Assembly (NCBI GenBank): GCA_035610835.1
Contig: CM069442.1
Coordinates: 59,809,950 to 59,873,949, forward strand
Direction of reading: 5' to 3'
Length of the DNA stretch: 64,000 bases
Source of the DNA: Ophiura sarsii
Taxonomy: Eukaryota; Echinodermata; Ophiuroidea; Amphilepidida; Ophiuridae
Position 1 is the stretch's first letter, and each line of letters starts with the position of its first letter. The translations under genes and the position numbers were made by a program. The notes beneath the pieces were generated by a model. That model searched no databases, was not told the DNA's origin, and worked only from the letters and a program-made list of their open reading frames with translations. Positions 1 to 13,300 of this stretch are shown here, one piece after another.

Positions 1-632
1 GGCGTTCCTCCTCCATCTGAAGTTTCTTCAGTTTCAGATGAACGTGCATATACGTCTGGGGCGGATGATCATCGATGACATGTTGTGCTGAAAGAAGGAT
101 TTAAAAAGCAGAGATGTTCCACATCATCATAAGGACAATAGACTTAAAGAATTAGCCTACAAAACATTATTTTTGGTCTTCATTTAAAAAATACCTCAGG
201 TATCGTGCAGCAACAGTGGTAGTTAATTTACAGTATTTACAATTCGGTATCATATTAGGCTATTAGGCCTAGGCCTATTATAATAATTACCGTAGCCTAT
301 TTGAAAGTGAAATAATTTTGAAAATTTTAGCATTAATTTATAAATCAATTTTATTTTAGCTCACAAGAATTTAATCATTATCAAATAGTGATATGGGTTG
401 TTTTTAAACCTAAGCTCCCTGATTGAATATTTTAACTTAAAACTTTGAAAGTTAAAAATGTCTAAACATAACTTTTGTAGGCCTAGGGGCCTATAAAAAA
501 TGGTAACTTACCACTTCGAACTTTCTGTCTATGCAAGTCAAATCTTCTTTGGTCCCATAGTTTCTTGAGTAACTTATTGTTGGCGGGAGTTATAGGTTGA
601 TAAGCACGATGTTGGCCTCGGTATTCATTCAT
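1..632 (-). CDS. CFAP97-domain protein (CFAP97D1/2-like), first two coding exons, partial
   Basis: Two minus-strand exons join in frame. Exon 1 runs from the ATG at 632 to 512 (40 codons plus one base) and ends in a strong GTAAGT donor. Exon 2 starts at 87 after a TTCTTTCAG acceptor and runs off the left edge. The protein opens with an HRAYQPITPANNKLLKKLWD stretch and continues with a PPQTYMHVHLKLKKLQMEEE stretch. The pattern of a PPxTxxH segment followed by LKLKKLQ and EEER is what I know from the CFAP97 (Hemingway) family, small proteins linked to motile cilia and sperm flagella. The start is the first ATG of the open frame. About 69 residues are visible and the C-terminal half lies outside. 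The gene is head-to-head with CATSPER4. The family assignment is from memory of its motifs; D1 and D2 cannot be separated. Confidence 0.72.
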
Positions 633-1015
633 TGTGATGGTCAAAATGCTTTCCTTTGATTTTGCTCATGAATTCTTCACTTCATACCGCTCTTCGTGCT
701 CTTTTGTTGTTGAGTTGCGCGTCGTCAAGGGATACCGCGCTGCATTGTTACGCATAGCGTTGCGTCACACTCCTGCGCGCTTAAACAGAGCGCATGCCGT
801 ATTGGATGTTGCGTTGTGACGTGGGGTTTGCGTGTATGTCTGCGTACATCTGCGCACTCGCACTAATTGCATTCTTTCTGCGCGTTACCGTGACAGTCAC
901 ATTGTTTACATGCAAAGGTAATGATGCATTTCATTTTACACGGGAGTATTTTTATGTAGCGACCACAGATGTGCTGAATAAAACATCTGGTGTAGGCCTA
1001 TCTGTGTCTAAAAAC
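633..1015. promoter_or_regulatory. Shared intergenic promoter region, CFAP97D-like / CATSPER4
   Basis: This 383-bp interval separates the start codons of two divergently read genes. It is clearly richer in CG dinucleotides (gcgcgtcgtc, gcgttgcgtcac, cctgcgcgc) than the AT-rich DNA around it. It holds a TGACGT half-palindromic CRE-like site at 817-822. No TATA box or perfect RFX X-box was found. A bidirectional promoter is inferred from geometry and composition; transcription start sites cannot be placed. Confidence 0.5.
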
Positions 1016-1165
1016 ATGGAATTCGCTGTGGCATCTGCAATGGCCGCGGCAGCTGGAGAACCGGGAAACAACGGCGTCGGCGCTGATGGACCTCCGTCAA
1101 CCTTCGCTCGATTTGGCAGAAGAGCGACATTGACGGCTACAGCAGCGGGAAAGAATTTTAAGATG
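1016..1165 (+). CDS. CATSPER4: CATSPER4 exon 1 (N-terminus)
   Basis: Fifty codons, phase 0, ending ATG|GTGAGT. They encode an Ala/Gly-rich cytoplasmic start. The frame stays open upstream to 794, so a longer N-terminus beginning at 794 or 836 is possible but less likely, because CG-rich promoter-like DNA lies there. Confidence 0.75.
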
Positions 1166-4100
1166 GTGAGTATTTTAATAGAACAAATGGTTCATTGCTT
1201 CAATAAATTCAATATATATGTAACTTGAAAATGGCCTGCTTTGATCTTTTAGCATGTTGAGGGTAGATAGGGAAATGGGGAGGAAATCTCTGTCTTTTTG
1301 TGATAAAAAAAGAGGGGGAAGGGGATCCAGGGATCGTTGTGCTACAAAAAGGTTTCTGCACAGTATAGGAAGATGATGATGATGAAATAGGAGGAAGGAA
1401 ATGAGGGGAAAGTGGGCCAGGTGAGAGGGATTAATATGGTGAAAACTTAAATTATTTTATAATGTGGAAGAAACAAGTGCTTGAGAGAAAAAACTGACAT
1501 TTTTCAAAAATGTATATTCCTCTGAGTATTGATTAAGACAAGGGCCTATACCTTATTAGGTATAAAGTTTATCGCAAATAGCTAAAAATCAATTGATTAT
1601 CCTTTTCTGATGCATTGTGGGATCGCAAAGTGTAATTTGCGATAAACCTTATTGTGGCAAGACTCAGAATAGAGGGGAAATTTCGGAAGGATCTGACAAT
1701 GAGCTCAAAAGTTTGAAAGAATTATAATAATGAATGAAGTTATATAATCTGGTTTCTCTTCTCTTCATATTTGTCATCGTTGTATTTACAGCTCGGCAAG
1801 TCCGTCAAAATGGCGAATCGATTCAAATCAACGAAGAAAAAAGTTGAGTAAGTATCTGCGGCTGTCATAACCCATTCCCGTCTCTGCTAACAAGCCTCAC
1901 ACATCCATATAAGGCCTAGATCAAAGTTATCAATGCCACAGCCACAGTGCTGTCTACGGTAGATAGCAATTTTATTGCAAAGGAACTTAAGGAAGGACTT
2001 CATGATAAGGTCTTGGGTGGTGGGGAGGGGGTTACCATTTACCTATAGAGACTGAAACCACTGGCATTCATAATTATAATATTAATATGGAACTTGTGTA
2101 ATACATTACAATTCATACTTACTTGTCACTTTCGATTTTGCGTTTCAGCCAAGAGCCGGAGATCAAACGCCTTTTCACATTTGACCCAAAAGCGGTAAGC
2201 CAATGCACTTCGATAACTTCTCTCTTTTATTTGGTCTATATTCCAACTTTCATTAAAATGCTACAGAATTTTCTTATCTCGTTTTTAACATTGACCGTTT
2301 CATAGGCCTATGCATAAAACGTTCAAGTCCTATCATTTCATCATATTAATTTGACAGCCTAAAACTGGCGTGATGCTTTACAATACGGTACTAAATTAAT
2401 TGTAAGATTCATACATATTTTCAATTCCTCTTATTGCTCCTAACTAGCTTCGTCGTGGTGCAGACATCTCGGATTTGTTTGAAAAAGAAGAAGCGGAAGA
2501 GGACTTCAATGAAATCGTGCATCTAGATGATGAGAGAGTCGAAGAAATTGTATCACAGGTATAGGTTCAAACAATTACAGTATAGACGAACTAGGCATTG
2601 TATTCCTTTAATCATGTATGGCCTAAACATTTGATAAAATGTGTTTATTTTTGTTATTTTAATTTTATTCTTCTTCGGGTGTTGGATCACACACTTTTAA
2701 CTTGATAAATATATTAATTGAAATGTGCTAACGTGCCGGTTGCAAATAGCCGATCAGACCGAAGCCCATATTGTCATCAGGTCGATTTAATCAGACTTCT
2801 GCGTCGTTTTTTCTTATTCAATTGTTGCTGTCTTTTTTTGTCTTTTTTGTTGTTGTATAGGCCTGCGCCTATAAAGAGCAAATGTGAACAATAGCCCAAC
2901 AGACATTAACAAAGTTAATGAACTGAGTGATTACAAATCAAACGGGTAACTCTCAACAGAGAGCTCTGATGGGCCAATCAATTGGTTCACTGCAACTCAG
3001 AAAATAATCAAAAATACAAGTAAACACAATTGGGCTAGTAAAAAAAGCCAATGAAAGTGGCGTGGGACAGGAATAGGATAAACACCCAAACATAGAGAAT
3101 AACATCAAAAAAATAAGAAGAAAATAATATCTGGAGGTCATTGATACATCGAGAGAGCTTAGCCAACATACTCTGAAGAGTTGGAGAGAAAGTGTCTGTT
3201 AACACGACATTTAAAAGATTGTAGTCTTTCCTCTTGGATGTTGCCAACAACATTGACTGGAAGACTGTTCCACAGTGGAACAGCTGTATGGATGTAACTT
3301 CTGTCTAAGCAGCAAGTTCTGGCAGGCGGCAGTGAAAGGGCATGATCTGGCATTGCAAACACAATTGAACGCGTAGCACGACGATGAACATATTATGGTG
3401 TGGGGAGCAGTGCTGCTAAATCTTGTGGGCAGTGGTTGGTGTGCATTTTGTACAAGACCGTGGCTGCTGCTACCTGTCGCCGGTGAAGTAGGCTTGTGAT
3501 GCTGAGATGCGATAGACCAGTAGCGTCATGAGCTCCAATGATCTTGAGTGCCTTCCTTTGGATGTTGTCAAGCTGGCTTAGGATAGTAGGTGAAGCGCTA
3601 GACCAGCCTAGTGAAGCATACTCCATTACACTACGGACTTGTGATTTGTACACAGTAGATCTGCCCAATGCCGTCAATTTATTTGCAACCTTGCGAAGAG
3701 CGCCGAGCTTCTGGCCAGCCCTGGTTGAGACAGCCGAGATGTGCTTGGTCCAAGTCAGCTTGCTATCAATGGTAATACCCAGGATTTCGAGTTTGTCTGC
3801 TGATGGTAGCATGCAGTCACCAAAGTAGAGTTCAAGTTGGGATGGGGCTCTCTTCCTAGAGATTACCATGGTCTTGCACTTGGTAGGCTCAAAGGTCACT
3901 TTCCATTTATCAGCCCATGCTTTCATTGCTTAGATCACTGTTAAGGCTAGCAGCTACTGCATTGGAGCTGGTAGAAGACTTAATGGGTGCGAAAAGTGTT
4001 GAATCGTCAGCGTACAGATAGAGCTCGTTGTCACAGACATCCACAAGATCATCAATGAAGACAGAAAACAGTAGTGGACCAAGGATAGATCCTTTTGGAA

Positions 4101-7100
4101 CAGAAGCATTTATGGGTGCAGTGTTGGATGCTTGTCCCGACATGACGACATTGATAGATCTATCGGATAAATAGTTGTGTATCCATGAAAGCAGTCTTCT
4201 GGTAACACCCTTTGACTTCAGTTTTGAGCAGAGTCCATTGTGCCATACTTTGTCGAAAGCTCCTTTTATGTCAAGGGCAATGACACAAACCTCGTCACTT
4301 TGGTCTAGGGAGCTTGTTCCATTTCTGTGACAAAATATTGAGATCAGCTGTACTGTGGCCTTCTCTAAATCCAAACTGTCTGCTGGAAATCAGATCATTG
4401 CTGAGAAGGAAGCGTTGAAGTTGTTTCTGCACAACAGCTTCCATGATCTTGCTGATAATTGCTTAGCAGTGAGATAGGACGGTACTTTGTTGGGTCAGCC
4501 TTGGAACCTCTCTTGTGGATTGGAGTGACAGATGCTGTTTTCCATTGGTTAGGAAACACACCATGAGTGAAGCAGAGATCAAAAAGCATGCAGAGTGGAC
4601 TGGCAAGTTCAGCACAGCATTCTTTGAGTACCTTGGTTGGAATCAGGTCTGGTCCAGTAGCTTTATCTGGATTGAGATGTTGTAATAGTTTTTGAACATC
4701 CTTGGGCTTAAAAACTATTTTGTCAAAGGATTTGGTTGTTGAAGGATGGACATCTGGGGCCTGGTCTTCAGCACCTTGGAGTCTACGTTTGTCTGCAAAT
4801 GTCTGACAAAAAGCCTCTGCCTTGTCCCTTGCTGTAAATGGGTGACATTTTGATGTTCAATCACTGGGATCTCGGAACGAGCCGTTCTTCCAGACAGGGT
4901 GTTGATGATTCTCCATCATTTCTTGCTGCTCAGCGATTTATCTGCTAGGTCTTGTCTCAATTTAGTATTGTAGCTACTCCTGGCTTGCTTCTCCGCTTGG
5001 TTGTAGGAATGTCTAGCTTCAGCGAACTTTGCCTTGCTGGCTTCAGTTTGGTCTTTTTTGGCTTTCTTAAAGAGGCAGCGCTTCTTCCTAGATTCTCTAC
5101 GGCATTTGTCGTTGAACCAAATCTTGCCTCCAGTCCTCTTGGTAACTGTTTTACTAGGTATAAACAAGTCCATAGCGTCGCAGATGATATCAGTGACGTT
5201 GGAGCAATTAAGCAGTTTCAGGATCTTTCTTCTAGAATACACCCAGTAATCAGCCTTGTCATATCTCCGCTTTCCTCCTGTGTGGTTTGTCACTGTATAC
5301 TGGCACATCTAAGAACACTAACACATGGTTGTGGTCTGAAGTACCTAGTCTAGCAGAAGTGGTTGAAGTTGCTGCCAGGTAAGTCATGACAAGGTCCAAG
5401 ATTTGATCCAATCGAGTGGGTTCTTTTAACGATCTGTTGTAATCCCATAGAGTTAGCTATTAATTGTAGTGTGCGGCGCCCAGCTGCGTCAGTAGTAGGC
5501 CTACGACTTCCAAGACGTTGAAGTCACCGACAAGCATGACTGAATTCGCTCCAAGTGTGCTCATTTTGTGAAGAGTGTTGAGGTCCAGGTAGTCGATGAC
5601 ATCACTGTTATCACTAGGAGATCTATAAACAGCAGCAATCAGTAACTTTTGAGATTTAAGAGCCACTGTGAACCAGATGAGTTCATACTCTTTTGGATCT
5701 TGCCCTGGGTCGTGATGTATGGCAATCCCTTCTAAACAGTAGACAGCAATGCCGCCGCCAGTGATTGCCTCTCTATCCCTGCGACAGCATATGGAGTATC
5801 CAGGAATAGCAATGCACTCAGCGCCGTCAGGCAAAGTATCATCAAGGAAGGTCTCAACAACAATGACAATGGATGGCTTTTTTATCGAGCAGAGATTGGC
5901 AAGCTTTCCGATGTTTAACCGAAGTCCCCGTATGTTGACCTCCAATATTCGCAATTCTTCCGTTTCTCGTAGTCGTTGGGCATGCTTGTGTCGTTTCCGT
6001 TTTGATCCGTCCGTTTTCTTTCGAGGCTTGGCAATACGATTTTTAGCAATAAGAGTATAGATGCAGGGGTTGCTGGCCCCTACACCAGTGCGCATCTGAG
6101 TAAGTGCGGTAAGGGTTACGTGCTAAACATGGCCTAAACTGAAAACATCAAAAATTGACTCATAACAGTTTGTGCTCAGGATGAAAAATGAGCAGCTCAA
6201 CCAAGGGCGGGGTGACCAGCACATAGATGTAACACAATACTACCCCAATAGTATTATAGTACTGCTGCTGCTCCCAATACTGCTACTCCCAATACTGCTG
6301 CTGCTACTACTGCTGCTGCTCCCAATAGTATTATAGTACTGCTATTAGTGCGGCTGTCTTCACTAGACAGCAGCACTATTATTGCATTCAGTTCAGGTCG
6401 ATTCCCATCTATCTATATATAATCAATGGAGACGGACCGAACATAACAATACAGTTTTGCGTTTAATTGTATACACATTTAAAACTATACTGAATAACAA
6501 ATAACTCCCTTTCAGGATCAACTGCAAAGGGTACACCAACTGAAAAGTGTTAAATGAACTCTTTTTCTAGTGATTCTTCAACGCTTTTTGTGTCATTTTC
6601 TTGATCATTTGACACAAAAAGGCTAGAAAATGACAAGTCAAAATGTAACCCCTTTTCAGTTGGTGAATAAAGTTTACCCCGAAAAGTGGTTATTTTTAAC
6701 TACATAGTTTTAAGTGTGTAGAATCTTTCGTCATTTAACAGGATCTCGTGGGACAAATGGTGGAGAGTATGGTGTTCCGTTTATTCATTCTTGGTGTGAT
6801 TTGCGTCAATTCTGCACTGATTGGTCTTCAGACCACAGATGTTGTAAGTAGTTCATGATTTATCCTGGAGACAGGGATTCAAGTGTGGTGTTTTGTACAT
6901 TTATTCATTAATGTCGTCATGGTGAGAAATATTATCTTGCCAAGTCAACATTTATCATGACAATGTTGACATATCTGTGGTAGTATGTCGTCCTGTAATG
7001 AGAATTACCTGGCTATCTTGACAAATGGAATGGCACCTTTATGCTTCCATATTTATGCTTCCATACACATTGAATGGTATCTTTGTTTTGAGTCACGTGG

Positions 7101-7339
7101 TTAGACGTTAAGTTTATTTACCAAAAATAACGATATTTTTTTCAAACGTTTACAGTATTACATAATATTATTAAACTTTTACTTGTAGGCAAATGAATGT
7201 AATGTAATGCAAACTGGTGGGTGAGTGGGCGAGTCACGAGTGTCCCCTGGGGTAGGGTGGGGTCGAGGTCTAGGCAGAATGGTCTAGCTTCATTCGGGTT
7301 AATAGCGACATAGCGTTACTGCCAACGGGTTGGTAATTG

Positions 7340-7393
<54 letters not shown>

Positions 7394-10300
7394 TGGCTAC
7401 GCTACTGCATATACGGTAGCCGATGTGAAGAAAACCTTTTTTACTTTATAACTTTTTGTCCCCATTTTATTTTTTAAATCGGGTGGAGGGGGAGGTTCAT
7501 TGATTTGCTCCTCTTGGACCTTTATGTCAATTTTTTGAAGGTCTGATAATCTTGTTAAACCCTCTTTATTTTTGTCGATATGTGTTATTTATTCTTGCAG
7601 TCGGTAGAATGGGGCTGGTTGTTCAGCGTATTTGACAACATCGTATTAACCATCTTTGTATGCGAGTTGGCGCTCAAATGGTACAACGGATTCTTTATCT
7701 ATTGGCGTACTGGATGGAACATCCTCGATTTCTTCATTATCCTCACACTGCTTCTTGGACCAAGTAAGCCTTCAGCATGATGACACTAGAATCATAATTG
7801 CAATATCATACTACATAATTATAAACGGCCTTTTCACTTTCTGTTAAATCAAGATACATAAAACCGTCTGCCAATTTTAGAGGATTCAATTTTTTTTTAA
7901 ATAATTTACCTGATTTAGAAAAATTGTTGTATTGTAATTCCTGTCATGACATCTAGCATGTCTAGAGAACGGTCTTGCCCTCTGAACTTCATTTCAAGTA
8001 CGGGTTGCAATATCATGGATCAACCATGTCATTACATTTGGCTATTTATCAATTGGTTATGGCTACCGTTATGTAATGCCATCAGTCTGATTCTACGGTA
8101 TTTTATATCACATTTGTATCATTTTCTTTAATAGCATTGACATTTCTGGGGAGCAGTAGAATATTACGGATATTACGGGTTCTCCGAGCATTCAGGAGTT
8201 TGCGGAGGTAAATCGTCTAGCCAAAGTAAATTATAGCACTATCAATTGATTGAGTAACATAGAGAACAGTATTATAAGCCTTCCTTGCTATTTCAGTAAC
8301 TTTCAGTGGATATATGGTAGCACTAGTATGACTATCTTCAAGAGATAACACTATTGTGACTATCTTCAGGAGATGACACTATTGCGACTTTCTTTAGAAG
8401 ATAACACTCTATTAATGTGACTATCTTCAGGAGATAACACTATTGTGATTATCTTCAGGAGATAACACTATTGTGACTATCTTCAGGAGACAACACTATT
8501 ATGACTATCTTCAGGAGACAACACTATTGTGACTATCTTCAGGAGATAACACTATTGCGACTATCTTCAGGAGATAACACTATTGTGACTATCTTCAGGA
8601 GATAACACAATTGTGACAATCTTCAGGAGATAACACTATTGTGACTATCTTCAGGACACAACACTATTATGAATATCTTCAGGAGATAAAACTATTGTGA
8701 CTTTCTTCAGGAGATAACACTATCATTACTTTCTACAGGAGATAACACTATTGTGACTATCTTCAGGAGATAACACTCTATTGTAACTATCTTCAGTGGG
8801 TAACACTATTGTCACTATCTTCAGGAGAAAACACTATTGTGACTATCATCAGGAGATAACACTATTGTGACTTTCTTCAGGAGATAACACTATTGTGACT
8901 ATCTTCATTCAGGAGATAACACTATTGTTACTATCTTCATTCAGGAGATAACACTATTATACTATTATGACTTTCTTCAGAAGATAACACTATTATGACT
9001 TTCTTCAGGAGATAACACTAACTATGGTGACTATCTTCAGGAGATAACACTATTGTGACTATCTTGAGGACACAACACTATTATGAATATCTTCAGGAGA
9101 TAACACTATTGTGACTTTCTTCAGGAGATAACACTATCATGACTTTCTTGAGGAGATAACACTATTGTGACTATCTTCAGTGGGTAACACTATTGTCACT
9201 ATCTTCAGGAGAAAACACTATTGTGATTATCATCAGGAGATAACACTATTGTGACTTTCTTCAGGAGATAACACTATTGTGACTATCTTCATTCAGGAGA
9301 TAACACTATTGTTACTATCTTCATTCAGGAGATAACACTATTGTTACTATCTTCATTCAGGAGATAACACTATTATACTATTATGACTTTCTTCAGGAGA
9401 TAACACTATTATGACTTTCTTCAGGACATAAACACTATTGTGACTATCTTCAGGAGATAACACTAATTGCGAGTTTCTTCAGGAGATAACACTCACTCTA
9501 TTATTGTGACTATCTTAAGGAGATAACACTATTGTGACTATCTTCAGGAGATAACACTATTGTGACTATTTTCAAGAGATAACACTATTGTGACTATCTT
9601 TAGGAGATGACACTATTGTGACTATCTTCAGGAGACAACACTATTATGAATCTTCAGGAGACAACACTATTGTGACTATCTTCAGGAGATAACACTATTG
9701 TGACTATCTTCAGGAGATAATACTATTGTGACTATCTTCAGGAGATAACACAATTGTGACACAATTTTCAGGAGATAACACTATTGTGACTATCTTCAGG
9801 AGATAACACTATTGTGACTATCTTCAGGAGATAACACTATTATGACTTTCTTCAGGAGATAACACTATTGTGACTTTATTCAGGAGATAACACAATTGTG
9901 ACTATCTTCAGGAGACAACACTATTATGACTTTCTTCAGGAGATAACACTATTGTGACGTTCTTCAGGAGATAACACTATTGTGACTATCTTCAGCGTTC
10001 AGGTGATAGCACTATTGTTATTGTCGATTAGAAAGCGCTGTTGTTACTACTAAATAGGTTCATATGGATCGTTGATTAGAATCTGATATGGAATGTTCAT
10101 TCATTTTACTGATCTAGTGTAAATGTACTCACATGTACGTCGGATAGTCTGTATCCCTAATCAACACTTTTGGTAGTCATGGTAGTGAAGATCTTGACGA
10201 CTCAACGACACTTTTTGCAGTCTTTGAATTGCCAGTTGACATATCATCTGGGGATTTTTAACCAGCTGATAAAAGTTTGTTTCTAAGATTGTTACTATCT

Positions 10301-13300
10301 TTAGTAGATAACACTATTGTCACTATCTTCAATAGATAACACTATTTTGTGACTATCTTCGGTCTAACACTTTATTGTGACTATCTTCAGTAGACAACAC
10401 CGTTGTAATTGTAACTCTCTTATAACACTTTATTGTGGCTATCTTCAGTAGACAGCACCATTGTTATTGTTACCCCCTTCAGTAGATAACACTTAATTGT
10501 GACTATCTTCAGTAGACAGCACCATTTTAATTGTTACTCCCTTCCGTAGATAACACTTAATTGTGACTATCTTCAGTAGACAGCATCATTTTAATTGTTA
10601 CTCCCTCCAGTAGATAACACTTAATTGTGACTATCTTCAGTAGACAGCACCATTTTAATTGTTACTCCCTTCCGTAGATAACACTTAATTGTGACTATCT
10701 TCAGTAGACAGCATCATTTTAATTGTTACTCCCTCCAGTAGATAACACTTTATTGTGACTATATTCAGTAGACAGCACCGTTGTAATTATTAATCCCTTC
10801 AGTAGATAGCACTTTATTGTGACTATCTTCAGTAGACAGCACCATTTTAATTGTTACTCCCTTCAGTAGATAACACTTAATTGTGACTATCTTCAGTAGA
10901 CAGCACCGTTGTAATTATTACTCCCTCCAGTAGATAACACTTTATTGTGACTATCTTCAGTAGACAGCACCGTTGTAATTATTACTCCCTTCAGTAGATA
11001 ACACTTAATTGTGACTATCTTCAGTAGACAGCACCATTTTAATTGTTACTCCCTTCAGTAGATAACACTTAATTGTGACTATCTTCAGTAGACAGCACCG
11101 TTGTAATTATTACTCCCTCCAGTAGATAACACTTTATTGTGACTATCTTCAGTAGACAGCACCGTTGTAATTATTACTCCCTTCAGTAGATAACACTTAA
11201 TTGTGACTATCTTCAGTAGACAGCACCATTTTAATTGTTACTCCCTTCAGTAGATAACACTTTATTGTGACTATCTTCAGTAGACAGCACCGTTGTAATT
11301 ATTACTCCCTTCAGTAGATAACATTTAATTGTGACTATCTTTAGTAGACAGCATCATTGTTACTCCTTAGAAAATAACACTATAGTTTGACTATCTTCAG
11401 TAGACAGCACCATTGTTACTTACTTTTCTTTAGCTTTATAATATCATGATATATTTAAGCCTGTAAATATATGTATGACGTAATTCGTACACAGGATGTC
11501 GAACGATGAGAAGTAAATAATTCACTCAACATACCTGTGCAATGTTTGAAGCAAAGTAATGTGACATAAACTGCGAGAGGTTTTTTGTGTTTTGTCTCGT
11601 TATTTCCAAATTGATCTTCCAAAATCTTCCAAAATAATTGTGCTTTCGCTCCGTTCCTTATACAGCGTGAGTTCATTAGCTGGTTTATCGGTTGTCGTGC
11701 AGACTATATTCCAGTCTATCCCAGATATGACCAACATTGCACTGCTTCTTGTCATCATAATGCTAGTCCTGAGCGTAGCAGGGGTGTCCCTCTTCGGAAA
11801 GGATTTCCCAGAACACTTCGGTGACTTGGGAACGGGTAAGAGAATAACAATTAGTATCCTTAAAATTTGTCACTTTAAATGGTGTAACACTATACTATCA
11901 TATGTATATCAACCACTCGATGGGTATATCAAGTATAACAAATACTTTATATTGGGTAATTCTAAAACGCAAAAGTGTGACAAATTTTGGCAGTTAAATC
12001 AATCTCAATTCTCGAACTTGATTCATCTGGGTGATAAAAGAAGGCATTCTGTGTAAACACTACATCAATATCTGTTTTAGAATCATCGCAGATGTAGTTG
12101 TAGATTAAGATTATGATATGTTCTAATGTCTATTTTCAATTGTCGCCATTATGTATATTCTTCTGTTATGGGGCCCTCACATGTATCCGTGTGAGCTGGG
12201 CGGCCCCTTACCGTCTTATAGAAAAACAACAGAGTCCAACACGGTGAACAATCAGCAAAACATGTCAACGGCCGCATTGATTTATTTTTTGTCACCGGGT
12301 TCATACTGTTCTATACCGGGTCCTTATCGGCCTGGAACCGGGCTCATACCACCTCCTCACCAAGTCCTCACCGGCCGAAACGCTTGGGTACCGACCGAAC
12401 CGCCTTGATAACGTCATCAAACTGCCCTGTATAAGCTGAGCGCTCAAGCTCGCCGCTTCGCTCACATTCCGGGAATGTCTGTAAAATACATTTCTACTGA
12501 CATGTATCCGTGTGAGCTGGCCGGCCCATTACCGTGTGACAAATTGGTGCAGACGGTGGCACACGGTGATGTCACACGGTGGGCCGTTTCCCGTCCGTTG
12601 AACACGTTGCCGGGGACTTTGCCGGCCATCCGCGCCCGGCAGGACTTTTGAGCATGCTCAAAACTCCTGCCGGGTCCTGCCGGGTGAGTAAAAGCGGCGG
12701 CAAACGGTGAGAGCCCGGTTTGAGGACGGTATAAAGACGGCGCACCCGTTTCACGCCCGTTCGCAGGGCGGTAATGGCAGGCGGCCACCTTACCGTCTAA
12801 TAGAAAAACAACAGAGTCCAAACAATCAGTAAAAAATGTCAACGGGCGCATTAATCTTTTGTTGTGGCCACCGGGCCCATAACGTTATATACAGGGTCTA
12901 TACCGGGTCGTCACCGGTCGGGTACTGGGCTCACCGTCCACATACATTTCTAGCTTACCGTTCTTACCGGGTGCATAACACCTCCTCACCGGGTCCTCGG
13001 TCCATACCGTTCTACACCGGGTCTGTCCGGGTTCGCACCGGGATCACCGGCCTCATACAGTTCTAGCTTACCGTTCTCACCGTGTCCTCATCGTGTGCAT
13101 ACCACCTCCATACCGGTTCCTAACCGGTCGAAACGCCTGGGTACCGGCCGAAACGTCTGATTACATCATCAAATCGCCCTTTTCAAGCTGAGCGCTCAAG
13201 CTCGCCGCTTCATTTGTATTCCGGAATTCGTACGAACCACATTATAATACTCTCTAAATGTAAAAGAGCTAAACCTCACTCTTTCGAGAGCTTTAGGAGG

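Larger units (their letters stand above)
2827..6122 (-). mobile_element. Decayed non-LTR retrotransposon (LINE), endonuclease plus reverse transcriptase
   Basis: Fragments of one LINE in order on the minus strand. An APE-type endonuclease (6095-5460) shows an ETFLDD-like catalytic acid, [10 protein letters not shown] and LVGDFN. A basic linker follows (5308-4916). The reverse transcriptase (about 4700-3910) has [31 protein letters not shown] and the catalytic YADD. The 3' domain (3926-3159) ends in a [14 protein letters not shown] tail. The pieces lie in different frames, so several frameshifts have killed it. An A-rich 3' tail (a T-run on plus near 2827-2857) marks the end. It resembles CR1/L2/Jockey-type LINEs; the clade is uncertain. 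It lies antisense in CATSPER4 intron 4. Confidence 0.88.

Noticed and set aside
3538..6060. Plus-strand frames of 96-133 codons
   Set aside because: They mirror the minus-strand LINE coding frames and show no motifs of their own.
8313..10015. Regularly spaced short repeats resembling a CRISPR array
   Set aside because: The genome is eukaryotic, the units are contiguous 28-mers without unique spacers, and variants occur throughout the unit.
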